NCBI GenBank assembly: GCA_032622095.1
Contig: CP136062.1
Coordinates: forward strand, 438,001 to 502,000
DNA length: 64,000 nt
Reading direction: 5' to 3'
Source of the DNA: Siphonodentalium dalli
Taxonomy: Eukaryota; Mollusca; Scaphopoda; Gadilida; Siphonodentaliidae
This document shows positions 55,485-64,000 of the stretch, piece by piece. Position 1 is the first letter of the stretch, and the number at the start of each line of letters is the position of its first letter. The translations under genes were made by a program, and so were the position numbers. The notes under the pieces were generated by a model. The model saw only the letters and a list, made by a program, of their open reading frames with translations, was not told where the DNA came from and made no database searches.

Positions 55485-55862
55485 TTGAAAATATGTCCAT
55501 ATTGAACGTATTTCAAAAACGCCCCATATCTGAATTCGCTCTATATAAACGCAAATGGGACACGTACAGTCGTATTCATATTACAAATACGTCCGCATTG
55601 GGCGTATTTGATGCAACCCATACGAAACTTTTTCCATCGACACAACTTACCAGATTCACACTCTTTATATAATGTGGTTTCGCTGGGGCCCGCGCTATTC
55701 AACTGAAAACGGGTAGGCCTATATGCTTATTATGGACTTATTTTAGAATCTACTGTTTCCATACCCAATTTACGTTCATGTAGAGCGTAAAACAGATTCA
55801 AATAACTCCAAAATGGGCGTATTTAGGTTTTTGAAACACGTTCAATATGAACCTATTTGCAT
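55485..55862. mobile_element. foldback element with ~100 bp inverted repeats
   Basis: Left TCCATATTGAACGTATTTCA, AAAACGCC, then CGCTCTATATAAACGCAAAT; right complement TTCATATTGAACGTGTTTCA, AAAAACC, TACGCTCTACATGAACGTAA. Centre about 130 bp. Superfamily not determined; no clear target duplication. Confidence 0.7.
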
Positions 55863-56159
55863 GGGGATATGTTGAATTTGTTCCACCCAGCAATGACTCG
55901 GTGAGTGAAAAAGTATTTACAGATATTTTTGTCGGATTTGGGACAATAATACCTGCAGCTTCTTACTGTCGCCTCTCGTTGTGGTATAGTATGCTCTTTG
56001 GAAGAACTCTTGTGGGTCTACGCCGTACATGTTATTTAACTGTTTAAACGATACGATAATATTCATTTGCATAAATACAAATAAAGGCAGTATGCTAACA
56101 GTACAATGCATAATAACATAATTTAATTTGTGAAATCGAGCTACTTGAACGTATTATTG

Positions 56160-56873
56160 GACTTGAAATGTTCCTTAATTCAATACCAGATGGGAAAAAA
56201 AATTAGTTTAGATAGCTCTTTAATGGTTTGGTGATATGTTCATATTTGGAAATATCATCACCATCCCTTAATGAGTAATCACTAATTTATGAAACTCTTC
56301 TAGGAATATGTAAAGATATATAGTATACATAGGACAATTATGGCTATGGCCTTATGCATCATTATTGTTTTCCTCATCAAACGTCTCTCTTGAGGTGGAA
56401 CATAGCCTGTTTCCTCATATAGCAAGGAATAACTTGTCCCCCTAATAATACCACTGCTGGTTCTCAATGTGTCCAATTGTAATAATTCCAGTCGGCAGCA
56501 GATCCTAATGAATAATTATCCCAAATAACATCCGCATATTAAAAAACTGGAAGAATAAACGACTTATATAGAGTATTCAGTGCTTGTCTGGATACCTTGT
56601 AATTAAGCAATTTATCATGGGACTTAATTTTTCAAAAAATTTGCTACATGGTTATCCCAGGAGACACTATTGTGGAATAAAAGACCTAGATGTTTGTGTT
56701 TTTCGACTTTTCTTCACCCAAGATGTACAAAGGAAAATGCCTATCCGAACCGAATTGACCTATGGTCATAGTTTCTGTTTTTGATGAGCTAAATTTCACT
56801 TGCCACATGGTTGCCCACTGCCCTATTCTATTAAGGTCGCGATTTAACATTTTGGCTGCCAGCTCTTCATCTT
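56160..56873 (-). pseudogene. LINE thumb and C-terminal region, heavily decayed
   Basis: Continues from YADD with LAAKMLNRDLNRIGQWATMW, VKFSSSKTETMTIG (56860-56750), KHKHLGLLFHNSVSWDNHVA (about 56690-56640), LYEETGYVPPQERRLMRKTI (about 56420-56370) and SDYSLRDGDD (about 56280-56250). Several stops and frameshifts intervene. Confidence 0.85.
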
Positions 56874-58125
56874 CTATACAGAAACAAATAGAGACGTATC
56901 ATCTGCATAGAGTTTTATATTTGATTCAATTCCATCTACAAGATCATTAATGAAGATATCAAACAAAAGTGGTCCTAAGACATACACTTGAGGTACTCCG
57001 GCCGGAACAACCCTAGTGGAAGAATTATATCCATTTATAACTGTACATTGAGTTCTACAAGATAGATAGTTCCTAAACCAAGCAAGAATTTCCCCACGGA
57101 TTCCAATATTATACATTTTGTGAAATACCCCTATGCCATACTCTATCAAATGCCTTACTTTTACATGTATCACAGAATACGAATCGAATTTTGTTTCTGT
57201 CATTCAGAGATCTCTGAATGTTTGAATCAATAACTAATAACTGGAAAGTTGTACTGTCACCTGGATTAAAACCAGCCTGGAATTGTGTGATAAGATTAAA
57301 CTGAGATAGAAACTTATAGACATGGTTAAAAACTACTTTATCAAAAACTTTACTTAGATTACTTGTATGAGATATTGGTCTATAATTTTCCTTTTTATTC
57401 ACAGAATCCTTTTTACGTATAGGCATAACATTGGCATGTTTCCATATTTCTGGGAAGTATGACTTTACCAGGAATAAATTGAATACTTTAGTCACAGGTA
57501 CCGCATTTGCCAGAGTTTTTAAAATTACTTTACCGATGAGATGCCTTACCAATTTCAAAGTTTTCCAAAACTTCTAATATTTCTGATTTACTAACGACAA
57601 TATATTCCAATTATGTTCATTCATATTGAGAGAAGGTAAAGATTTTCTGTCATTCACAGATAAACTTTGACTAACAAAATAGTCATTTAAACAGTTAGCA
57701 ATATATATTGGGTTATGTAGAACTACATCATGTTCGAACAGTGGTGGAAATATTAAATCTGGTTTACTTTGTTTTTTAGAAAATTCATTCATAATTTTCC
57801 ACCACTGTTTGGACTGAACATTTTGTTCAGAGGCTTTTTTGCACAATTTCTTATCATATTCTGCTTTAGCTTTCCTAATTTGGTCAATCGTTTTATTTCT
57901 AATTTGCCTGAAACATTCCCAAGTTTTTGTGGTATCACAGCGTTTTGCTCTTTTATGAGCAATATTTCCTCTTTTCATTTGTTGTCTCAATTTGTAGGTT
58001 AACCAAGGTTTATCTCTTGTACGAATAGTAACAATCGTGTTAAGTATAAATCTACTCGCTGCTTCTGTGATATAAGTATGGATTTTTTCAGCAATAAGTT
58101 TGCAATCGTCATTTAATAATTCCAA
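56874..58125 (-). pseudogene. LINE reverse transcriptase, broken into three frames
   Basis: Seen in order on the minus strand: linker KPWLTYKLRQQMKRGN and WWKIMNEFSKK (57990-57770), then after a break near 57570 the motifs IWKHANVMPIRKKDSVNKKE, NYRPISHTSNLSKVFDKVV (57450-57330), QFQAGFNPGDSTTFQLL, then a damaged KAFDRVWHRG (about 57130) and after another frameshift AGVPQVYVLGPLLFDIFIND (57010-56950) and catalytic YADDTSLF (about 56885). The QG of the GVPQG box has changed to QV. It cannot encode an active enzyme. Confidence 0.92.
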
Positions 58126-58144
58126 TCCAGGTTTGTCATTTCAT

Positions 58145-58390
58145 TAATTAAGCCACCCGTGTCCATTTTTTATTGTCCTAGATCTGCCGTTTGAAAGAGG
58201 TCACATTTCCTATCGGGTTATTCCCTATCAGGTGATATTCACACTAAACAATACTCCAAATTTATGGAGAAATACATTTATGAACTTTATTTATGATATC
58301 TAGATGAGTAGCTTAGGTTTTCAATTCCAAGATGCATCATCATGATCATAATCACCACAATTCTCATCAACGTCACAATTTTTGTATCAA
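58145..58390. other. nothing recognised
   Basis: Unique-looking AT-rich spacer between the LINE truncation point and a family A/K fragment. Confidence 0.45.
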
Positions 58391-58394
58391 CCAT

Positions 58395-58545
58395 ATACTC
58401 TGTGCCAATGCATTATATGCGAGTCGACCATAGGTCGCCTCGCATATATAAGAGAATGCATTGGCCTAACAATTTTTCATCATTTGTTATTATTTTGTAC
58501 AATTTTAATTATTTTTTCTTATATTCTTTAACAGACTTAATTTGT
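58395..58545 (+). repeat. family A/K fragment (copy 5)
   Basis: One hairpin (TATGCGAGTCGACCATAGG, TCGCCTCGCATATATAAGAG) and the adjoining CATTGGCCTAACAATTTTT and AT-rich centre, matching 53655-53765. The outer end and second hairpin are absent. Confidence 0.75.
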
Positions 58546-58699
58546 AATTTTAGTGCCAGGGAATTTTACGTTTTTCATGGGCATCAACATTATTACTAAT
58601 ATGATGATACGTAAACGTAATTTGCGCCCGCTTGTTAATCTTTCGTAGGATTTGATGATTAATTAACCATAATTACAAAAATCATACCGGTATATGTAA

Positions 58700-58930
58700 A
58701 TGATCATACACTCAAAAAAATTTCATTGTAATATTACGACAGAAACTGTTGGCAGGAATTGGACCATCAGTAACTGTCGTAAAATTACGAGATCAACGTA
58801 ATCTGACATTTACAAATTTGATCGTATATTTACAAAATGATCGTAATATTATGACAGAAAAACTATCGCAAAATTACAACATCATCGTAATGTGAATTTG
58901 CGGTTTAATCGTAAAATTACATGGCCAACG
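58700..58930 (+). repeat. cluster of CGTAAAATTAC-type words
   Basis: TCGTAA.ATTA and AACGTAATCTGA recur at least eight times at irregular spacing. It looks like an old simple-unit expansion; non-coding. Confidence 0.55.
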
Positions 58931-58934
58931 TAAT

Positions 58935-59095
58935 CTGAAGCTGAGAACCTGGTGAATTGAACCGTGGTGGGGTCTCAAGCGATCTACCCCTACACATTAT
59001 AAACGAATGCCAGTAAATGACATAAGTAGCTTGAGGATGGATGTGATCCATCGAACCACAGAAAAATTCAACCAGCTCCACAGGTGCTAAATGTC
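58935..59095 (-). repeat. stand-alone copy of the core of the 21.3-21.8 kb foldback element
   Basis: Plus-strand GCTGAGAACCTGGTG, CGTGGTGGGGTCTCAAGC, ATCTACCCC, TAGCTTGAGGATGGA and CACAG..AAATTCAACCAG match the reverse complement of 21435-21600, with no trace of the 165 bp arms. Confidence 0.75.
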
Positions 59096-59099
59096 TGCA

Positions 59100-59505
59100 C
59101 TATACATCTACAATTATAGATAAAAATCAATGTCCAACACCTAATTTTCATGAAATCGACATTTCTCGTACAACAACATTTTGGAACAAAGTTACATACC
59201 GGTACCTTGAATAATTAGCCTAACTAATGTAGGTACCAACCTGTGCTTTCACCATGACAAAAGATAACAAACTCTGATAATCAACACCCGAGTTTGACTA
59301 CCTGTACTGGTAAATGCCCTCCGGGGGGGGGGTCAGAAAACATTTTCAGGCACGTATGCTGATTTTTCACTTTCGACCCTTGTTGGGACCCCCACCCACC
59401 ATGCGTCCAAATTTTTCCGACCATTTTTGGACACCCACCCCCTTTTAACACTAAAGCAGATTTGCAGGGGGGAATTCACTGTAAACAGCTGTATATGAAT
59501 TTCTG
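59100..59505. other. no gene seen
   Basis: Contains G9 (59322) and C-rich CCCACCCACC phrases related to 52855-52955. Confidence 0.45.
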
Positions 59506-59507
59506 TG

Positions 59508-59625
59508 CATACTATTTGTCATGGATGTTAACATTGGCATGTAAATAGGAACGGGTCATTTTGGGGTCATTCGGCCAAAAAAACATGGCTGCCAGCGGCC
59601 ATCTTGGATTTCAAAATTTGCAACA
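59508..59625 (+). repeat. family D, single partial unit
   Basis: TTGTCATGGATGTTAACATTG, GCATGTAAATAGGAACGGGTC, ATTTTGGGGTCATTCGGCC, AACATGGCTGCCAGCGGCC, ATCTTGGATTTCAAAATTTG. Confidence 0.88.
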
Positions 59626-59865
59626 AAATACAACACAATAACTGCCTGCAGTCAGTTTAGCAGTTAGAATTACATTATTTCTCTTATTCTAAGGTGTTTT
59701 AAGCCAAATTCATTGAAAAAAACAGTCAAAAAACTTGCAGGAAAAAAAGTTCTGAGTTGCGGAAAAAATTGTTTGTTAGTCCCATCAACCAAACCACCCA
59801 CCCAGTGACCCACCCCCGCATAAGTGCCCGTAATAAATACCCCCCCCTGCCCGACCCCCATAGGC

Positions 59866-60090
59866 ATATGATAATAACATGGGAGGAACAGAGGGAACAT
59901 GGACTACCGGTGTACCTACATCTAATGATAATAACATGGGAAGGACAGGAAACACCGGCTACCTTCATCTAATTACTAGTATAATAACATGGGAATATTA
60001 ACAGAGGAAACACAGGCTACTTTCATCTAATTACTAGTATAATAACATGGGAATATTAACAGAGGAAACATGGGCTACCTTCACAGTGGT
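59866..60090 (+). repeat. ~56 bp minisatellite, four units
   Basis: ATAATAACATGGGA marks at about 59871, 59927, 59981 and 60039, each followed by AACAG.GGAAACA.GG and CTAC.TTCATCTAAT. Confidence 0.85.
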
Positions 60091-60094
60091 CAGT

Positions 60095-60380
60095 AACATG
60101 AGAGCAGATGGTGCATAAATCACTTAATTTTTTTTTAAGTACTGAATTGTACACAACTAAGTGTAGCACACATGTTTTCCTCTACCAACAATTAATCTGC
60201 CTTTGCTGTGATATCGCTTAATTGTAGGAAGCCACGTAAAACCACAAATTTAAAATAAATAAATGAAAGGCAGTAGCAACATTGAGTAAATTTTTTGAGG
60301 TTTTGTTGCTTTCCACAACTAATGCGATATAACAATGAGGCCAGATCATTTGTTGTTGATGGAAACCATGTGATCTATGG
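60095..60380. other. no gene seen
   Basis: AT-rich spacer without recognised motif. Confidence 0.45.
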
Positions 60381-60384
60381 TTAG

Positions 60385-60590
60385 TCACCTACAATAGGTA
60401 GCCACGATGCACCGTCTGCACATATCATATGTACTCCGCCGATCGGAAAGTTTTCTTCAGGCAAGAAGTTGGACAGAGGTCGCCACATAGGAATCGAACC
60501 CATGTCAGTCACTAGCTCATGTCCTACAGCTTGGTGACCGGTACCGTGCTCATTGGACCACTGACCAACCCAGACACCACCCCCCAATAA
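60385..60590 (-). mobile_element. tRNA-derived SINE, minus strand
   Basis: On the minus strand: A-box-like TGGTCAGTGGTCCAATGAGC (60567-60548), then about 47 nt further a perfect B box GGGTTCGATTCCT (60501-60489), then a body TGGCGACCTCTGTCC, CTTGCCTGAAGAAAACTTTC and a 3' part to about 60385. Spacing and B box fit polymerase III transcription from a tRNA-like head. It differs in sequence from the SINE at 485. The 81-codon minus frame across it is incidental. Confidence 0.75.
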
Positions 60591-60682
60591 TAAACAACAA
60601 TGTACATATAGTATACACTGATACAACTACTATTTAAACAAGAAATACATAGACGTGTGTATCCTTAATTATGCAGCCATTG

Positions 60683-60748
60683 TTATTGACCCAGAAACTC
60701 AAACCCAACAAAGCGCTCCCAAAGTTCCATTGGTTTAATTTGGAAATC
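60683..60748 (-). CDS. candidate short terminal exon, unidentified
   Basis: Minus strand: a strong acceptor (TATTGTTACTTCATTTTCAG) then 22 codons DFQIKPMELWERFVGFEFLG(Q)-stop ending with TAA at 60685-60683. The composition is protein-like, but the segment is short and no upstream exon is recognised, so chance is possible. Confidence 0.25.
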   Translation of the reverse strand, partial: DFQIKPMELWERFVGFEFLGQ

Positions 60749-60947
60749 CTGAAAATGAAGTAACAATATTATACACGGTACTAACTACTATGGACAAAAA
60801 AGCAGCTCAGCATTTGCGCCAAGATTTTCGAGTGTCACTGTCAGCTAATGTATTGACATCCTGTTCAAACACCGCTGTTTTTTTGTTTTAATAATTTTTC
60901 GACTTTCCCAAATTTTAAATCAAACTAACAACATAGGGACTGGAATA

Positions 60948-61482
60948 CCAGCACCGAAGCCGACCCACCCAAACTCAGTTGCGGCAGTTTCTGACAAAAA
61001 ATTTGCTTTAGTATATCTGGGATAAATCGCAACCATCTTTCATACTTTGCGATAATTACTTTGCGATATCTTTGACCGATGATAAATCACAAACAAATTT
61101 GGGTTCAAGTTTTGAAAACCCTCCTGTCACTTTCCAAATATCTATTTAAAAATACATGTTGATAAATCGCAAAACTTTGCGATAAATTGCAAACATCTTT
61201 ACGATAGATCGTAAAATACTTCGCAATTTTATATAACAGAATAGCAATCATCTTTGCGATAAAAACTGTTAATTACTTTGCAAACAAATTAACATACCTT
61301 TGCAATGGCAAAGGTAAGTGTCGCAAATTTGTTTGTGATTTATCAGTCAAAGATAATATCGCAAAGTAATTATCGCAAAGTACCGTATGAAAGATGGTTG
61401 CGATTTATCCCAGATATACTAAAGCAAATTTTTTGTCATAAACTACCGCAACTGAGTTTGGGTGGGTCGGCTTCGGCGCTGG
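60948..61482. mobile_element. TA-flanked foldback MITE, arms nearly identical
   Basis: TA at 60946-60947 and 61483-61484. The arms of ~160 bp start CCAGC.CCGAAGCCGACCCAC and continue CCAAACTCAGTTGCGG.AGTT, TGACAAAAAATTTGCTTTAG, TATATCTGGGATAAATCGCA, ATCTTTCATAC, TTTGCGATAATTACTTTGCG. They differ from their complements by only a handful of bases and small gaps. The centre repeats TTTGCGATAA words. Tc1/mariner-type by target; non-coding. The 60-codon frame at 61305 lies in one arm. Confidence 0.88.
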
Positions 61483-61489
61483 TATAATA

Positions 61490-61610
61490 CACATGTATGA
61501 CCTGGTTTAGCATAGAGTGGGGATTATAATCTTCCTGAGTGTGGCACAAACTTGGCCATGCATCTAATCCTGAGTTCACATGGTTTGGGACATAATCACA
61601 TTGACTGGTA
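61490..61610 (-). other. small open segment between two MITEs
   Basis: The 120 bp left between MITEs is open on the minus strand (NVTSQCDYVPNHVNSG, LDAWPSLCHTQEDYNPHSML). It has an AAACCAG|GTCATA edge and no clear acceptor. Possibly a decayed exon; the longer frame 61702-61436 extends it artificially into both MITEs. Confidence 0.2.
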
Positions 61611-61617
61611 ACATTAA

Positions 61618-62093
61618 AGGTACTCAATCCGATAAAACTCCTCTCAATTACTATTTCAATGGCTTCGGGGGTCAAAAATATTTGATTCGTCGAGGAAGTC
61701 ACCCATCAAAGCTCAGATTTGTTAGATATCGATTTTAGAAATCTATTATTTTTCATTATCGGGAATATTATCTGGCCCAGAACTCAGTCAAAATTGCGCT
61801 GTTATTACCACTTGATTTTAGAGTTATCCATCCTTGTCTGTTTGAATAGATTTGAGTACACATCCAGAGCAGATTACGGCAGTTTAAGGCAATTATTGGT
61901 ACTCATCTCGAGTAAATAACAAATTTCAAAAATCAATATTTAATAACTCTGAGCTTTGTTTGATGGGTTCCTCGACTCGAATCAAATATTGTGTACCCCC
62001 AAAGCCAAAGAAATAGTAATATAGGACCATCTGATCGGATTGTTGTTGTTGGAATCTGTTGAGATGGGGACCCTCTGTTCGGATTGAGTACCT
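61618..62093 (-). mobile_element. TTAA-flanked MITE (family C, copy 4)
   Basis: TTAA at 61614-61617 and 62094-62097. Opposite orientation to copy 2: here the duplicated ~47 bp end (GGACCATCTGATCGGATTG, TTGTTGTTGGAATCTGTTGA) is on the right. Arms begin AGGTACTCAATCCGA on both sides. The internal part has TTTTAGAGTTATCCATCCTT and CAATTATTGGTACTCATCTC as in copy 2. Confidence 0.9.
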
Positions 62094-62180
62094 TTAAGTT
62101 AGTTGGTATTCAGATCTCTTATAGGAAACATGTGTTACTAAATATTTACTGGACACAGAACGAATCGTGTTATGTTCCAG

Positions 62181-62342
62181 GTTTTCTGCTGTGATGACTC
62201 GCTTTCACATTCCCAAGTTGTACCCAGTAACCAAGTTATCCCGACAATCTTGCAAACAATCTTCTGATGTGAACCCATCCCCTCTCATATCGACAAACCC
62301 ATTTACACATCATGTCGTTCTGTGTATTTATGGAATTTTCAG
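62181..62342 (+). other. splice-bounded open segment, unidentified
   Basis: 162 bp between TTATGTTCCAG and TTTTCAG|GTTCAG, open in one frame (FSAVMTRFHIPKLYPVTKLS, then RQSCKQSSDVNPS, then FTHHVVLCIYGIF), length divisible by three. Donor and acceptor are only fair and no family is recognised. Confidence 0.2.
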
Positions 62343-62571
62343 GTTCAGATACCGGATACCGGTATATAGAACCATGGTTTATGAATATATCTAGGTTATT
62401 AGGCCTGAGCATTGAGGGGCGAGGGGCAAGGGGGGTGGGTGCGAATGAAATTATGCAAAATTGTGTGTTTTTGGTCAGATTCAAGGGGAGGGGGTGCAGT
62501 GTTGAAATTTCCCGAAGTGGACACCCACCGCCCCCCCCCCCCAACAGTGGAGACCCTCTGGCCACGTCCCT

Positions 62572-62722
62572 GACCAAACGGTACCGTAACTCCACTGCAG
62601 TGACCATCTTGATACCACTGTGGATACCGTATACTACCAGCAATACAATGGTCTTCACCGGGGTATCACGGTACTATCACCCTGTTTTTCAAGTCAATTA
62701 CTTTGATTATAGTGGTACACTG
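62572..62722 (+). repeat. dispersed repeat family B, copy 4
   Basis: CAAACGGTACCGTAACTCCA, CTGCAGTGACCATCTTGATA, CCACTGTGGATACCGTATAC, GGGGTATCACGG, CACCCTGTTTTTCAAGTCAA, TTACTTTGATTATAGTGGTA. The 3' extension ACTTTGAT.ATAGTGGTA is shared with copy 2. Confidence 0.88.
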
Positions 62723-62789
62723 TACCTCTGTGTGGAATCCCACAACCACGGGAATGTTTGTATGCCACAATGAAAACTAAAATGGTAAT

Positions 62790-63400
62790 TCCTATCTAGA
62801 GGTCACCTCGAGGATCCATATTAAGTTCGATGAAGGGTTGTGGCCTGTAGGGTGTGCCAAAGAATTTAGTGATGCAAAGAGTAAAACACAAGATACCTGC
62901 TAGTGGCCATGTGTTTCATCGAAAATTGTTCAAATTCAATCGTTCCCATCTAGAGGTGATCCCAAACATACATGTAGTAATGTACCCTTAAATTTTCAAA
63001 ACATTTCACCAATAATTGTGAGCTTCATGGTGTGCCGATTGATTCAAATTTGAAATCCAGTATGGCTGCTGGTAGCCATGTTTTTTAAACAAAATTCGGA
63101 AAAAATGGGATAGCTGCCATCAAGATGTGACCCTGAAGATCCATACCAGTATGAAGTTTGGTGACGATCAGATGAGAGATGTTACATGTAGGGTGTGCTA
63201 AAGGATTTAGTCAAACAAAGAGTAAAAACAAGATGGCCGTTGGCAGCCATGTTTTTTTACCAGAATTTCGATGGGGTAATCTCTCATTTAGATGTCACTA
63301 TGGTGAATCCATATTATGTTCGGTGATGATCGGATGAGAGATGTTGCCTGTTGCTGTTAGCAGCCATGTACAGGTATTTTTACCAGAAAATTGAAAACAA
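62790..63400 (-). repeat. family D-like tandem, ~170 bp unit, three to four units, inverted
   Basis: Marks GCCATGT.TTT at 62908, 63077 and 63248 (spacing 169 and 171 bp). Unit words: TAGGGTGTGC.AAAG.ATTTA, AAACAAGATGGC, GGCAGCCATGTTTTTT, ACCAGAATTTCG, CTCATTTAGATGTCAC and GATGAT.GGATGAGAGATGTT. Confidence 0.85.
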
Positions 63401-63404
63401 AAGT

Positions 63405-64000
63405 TTGGCTAAATCTTGTGCTAGGAGCCGGGGCATATTTTACCCACAAGTTTTGAATTCTCATTCCAAATGACTTTTTGTCACAATTTCAGTACCGGTT
63501 CTCATAATTTGTACGGTAATCAGGCATGCTGAAGCAAACTGGGCCAAGACAAAGGGTTGCAGTAGCACATTGCCAAAGCCAAACAACGTAAATTAAGAGG
63601 GCTGCAATTTATGCTACAGAATAACTGTTCACATTTACAATGAAAATGAACTGAAAACAAATTGCCAATTGCCCCCATACATTCTGGAACACAGTTGAAG
63701 TAACTGCGTCGCAACCGATAGCAAACCCTGTGTACCCGTTAGCACATTTTTAAAAACATATACGAGTCAATAACAATTTTGTACAAAATTTATGTCCTCG
63801 GTGGATGATGAGTTCACAATGCAACGTGCGGATCCCAACTATTGTGCACAGTGTGCATCTCTATCACTGTCACAACATGCACACACAAATAAACGTGATG
63901 TTCGGGTATATATGTATGTAATGGGCTCATTCATGGCCAGATTTGACCGAAATGGCCTGTCCCCAGGAAATTTTTACAGGCTAAAATCGAAATTTCGATA
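63405..64000. other. no gene seen
   Basis: The 64-codon minus frame at 63520-63714 has no motif. Nothing else recognised up to the window edge. Confidence 0.5.

Larger units (their letters stand above)
56160..58142 (-). mobile_element. LINE, 5'-truncated, multiply frameshifted
   Basis: Minus-strand element of about 2 kb containing the pre-RT linker, reverse transcriptase and part of the C-terminal region, but no endonuclease and no recognisable 3' tail. Translation sense is lost left of about 56160. Words are those of CR1/Jockey-like elements; it is a different element from those at 2886 and 39985. Confidence 0.88.

Noticed and set aside
60834-60890. Minus-strand segment VFEQDVNTLADSDTRKSWRK as an exon
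   Set aside because: It follows an A-rich AAAAAAACAG rather than a pyrimidine tract and is only about 20 codons.

Overview
The window looks like AT-rich intergenic or intronic DNA from an animal nuclear genome, most likely a marine invertebrate (a mollusc, another lophotrochozoan or an amphioxus; the sequence alone does not decide). No prokaryotic gene organisation is present. Signs of an animal genome are dead non-LTR retrotransposons, tRNA-derived SINEs, Helitron ends, several MITE families with intact target duplications, minisatellites, and a constant background of ACATGTAC/TACCGGTA micro-motifs. I see no complete host gene. A few short splice-bounded open segments, mostly on the minus strand around 41.6-49.5 kb and 60.7 kb, are candidate exons; the best is a terminal exon at 49354-49496.

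Layout. 1-2.8 kb: a degenerate repeat, a tRNA-derived SINE, and the 3' coding tail of a minus-strand LINE. 2.8-6.5 kb: a 3.46 kb 5'-truncated LINE (endonuclease, reverse transcriptase, C-terminal zinc knuckle, broken by frameshifts and stops) inserted inside a TTAA-flanked MITE. 6.7-15.4 kb: a TTAA MITE, two Helitron ends, a ~380 bp satellite, a ~31 bp minisatellite and a 149 bp hairpin. 16-21 kb: two tandem arrays of ~165 bp units, one interrupted by a TTAA MITE. 21-31 kb: large inverted-repeat elements, a complete non-autonomous Helitron (28089-28858), otherwise featureless DNA. 31.4-36.8 kb: a foldback element whose interior is a minisatellite of G-run/C-run palindromes, with a second partial copy. 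37.9-38.7 kb: a GC-rich block of interlocked inverted repeats. 39.9-41.0 kb: a CR1-like LINE tail nested in another TTAA MITE. 43.6-44.3 kb: a hAT MITE with a perfect 8 bp target duplication. 46-47.2 kb: another ~157 bp tandem array. 50.75-52.77 kb: four Helitrons head to tail. 53-55.9 kb: TA- and TTAA-flanked foldback elements. 56.1-58.1 kb: a third, minus-strand LINE. 58-64 kb: SINE, MITEs and the ~165 bp family again.

How the parts relate. The window is layered transposon strata: LINEs landed in MITEs, a MITE landed in a satellite array, Helitrons landed next to each other. The non-autonomous families presumably depend on piggyBac-, hAT-, mariner- and Helitron-type enzymes encoded elsewhere; none is encoded here. 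All repeat boundaries were read by eye and may be off by a few bases, except where a target duplication fixes them.
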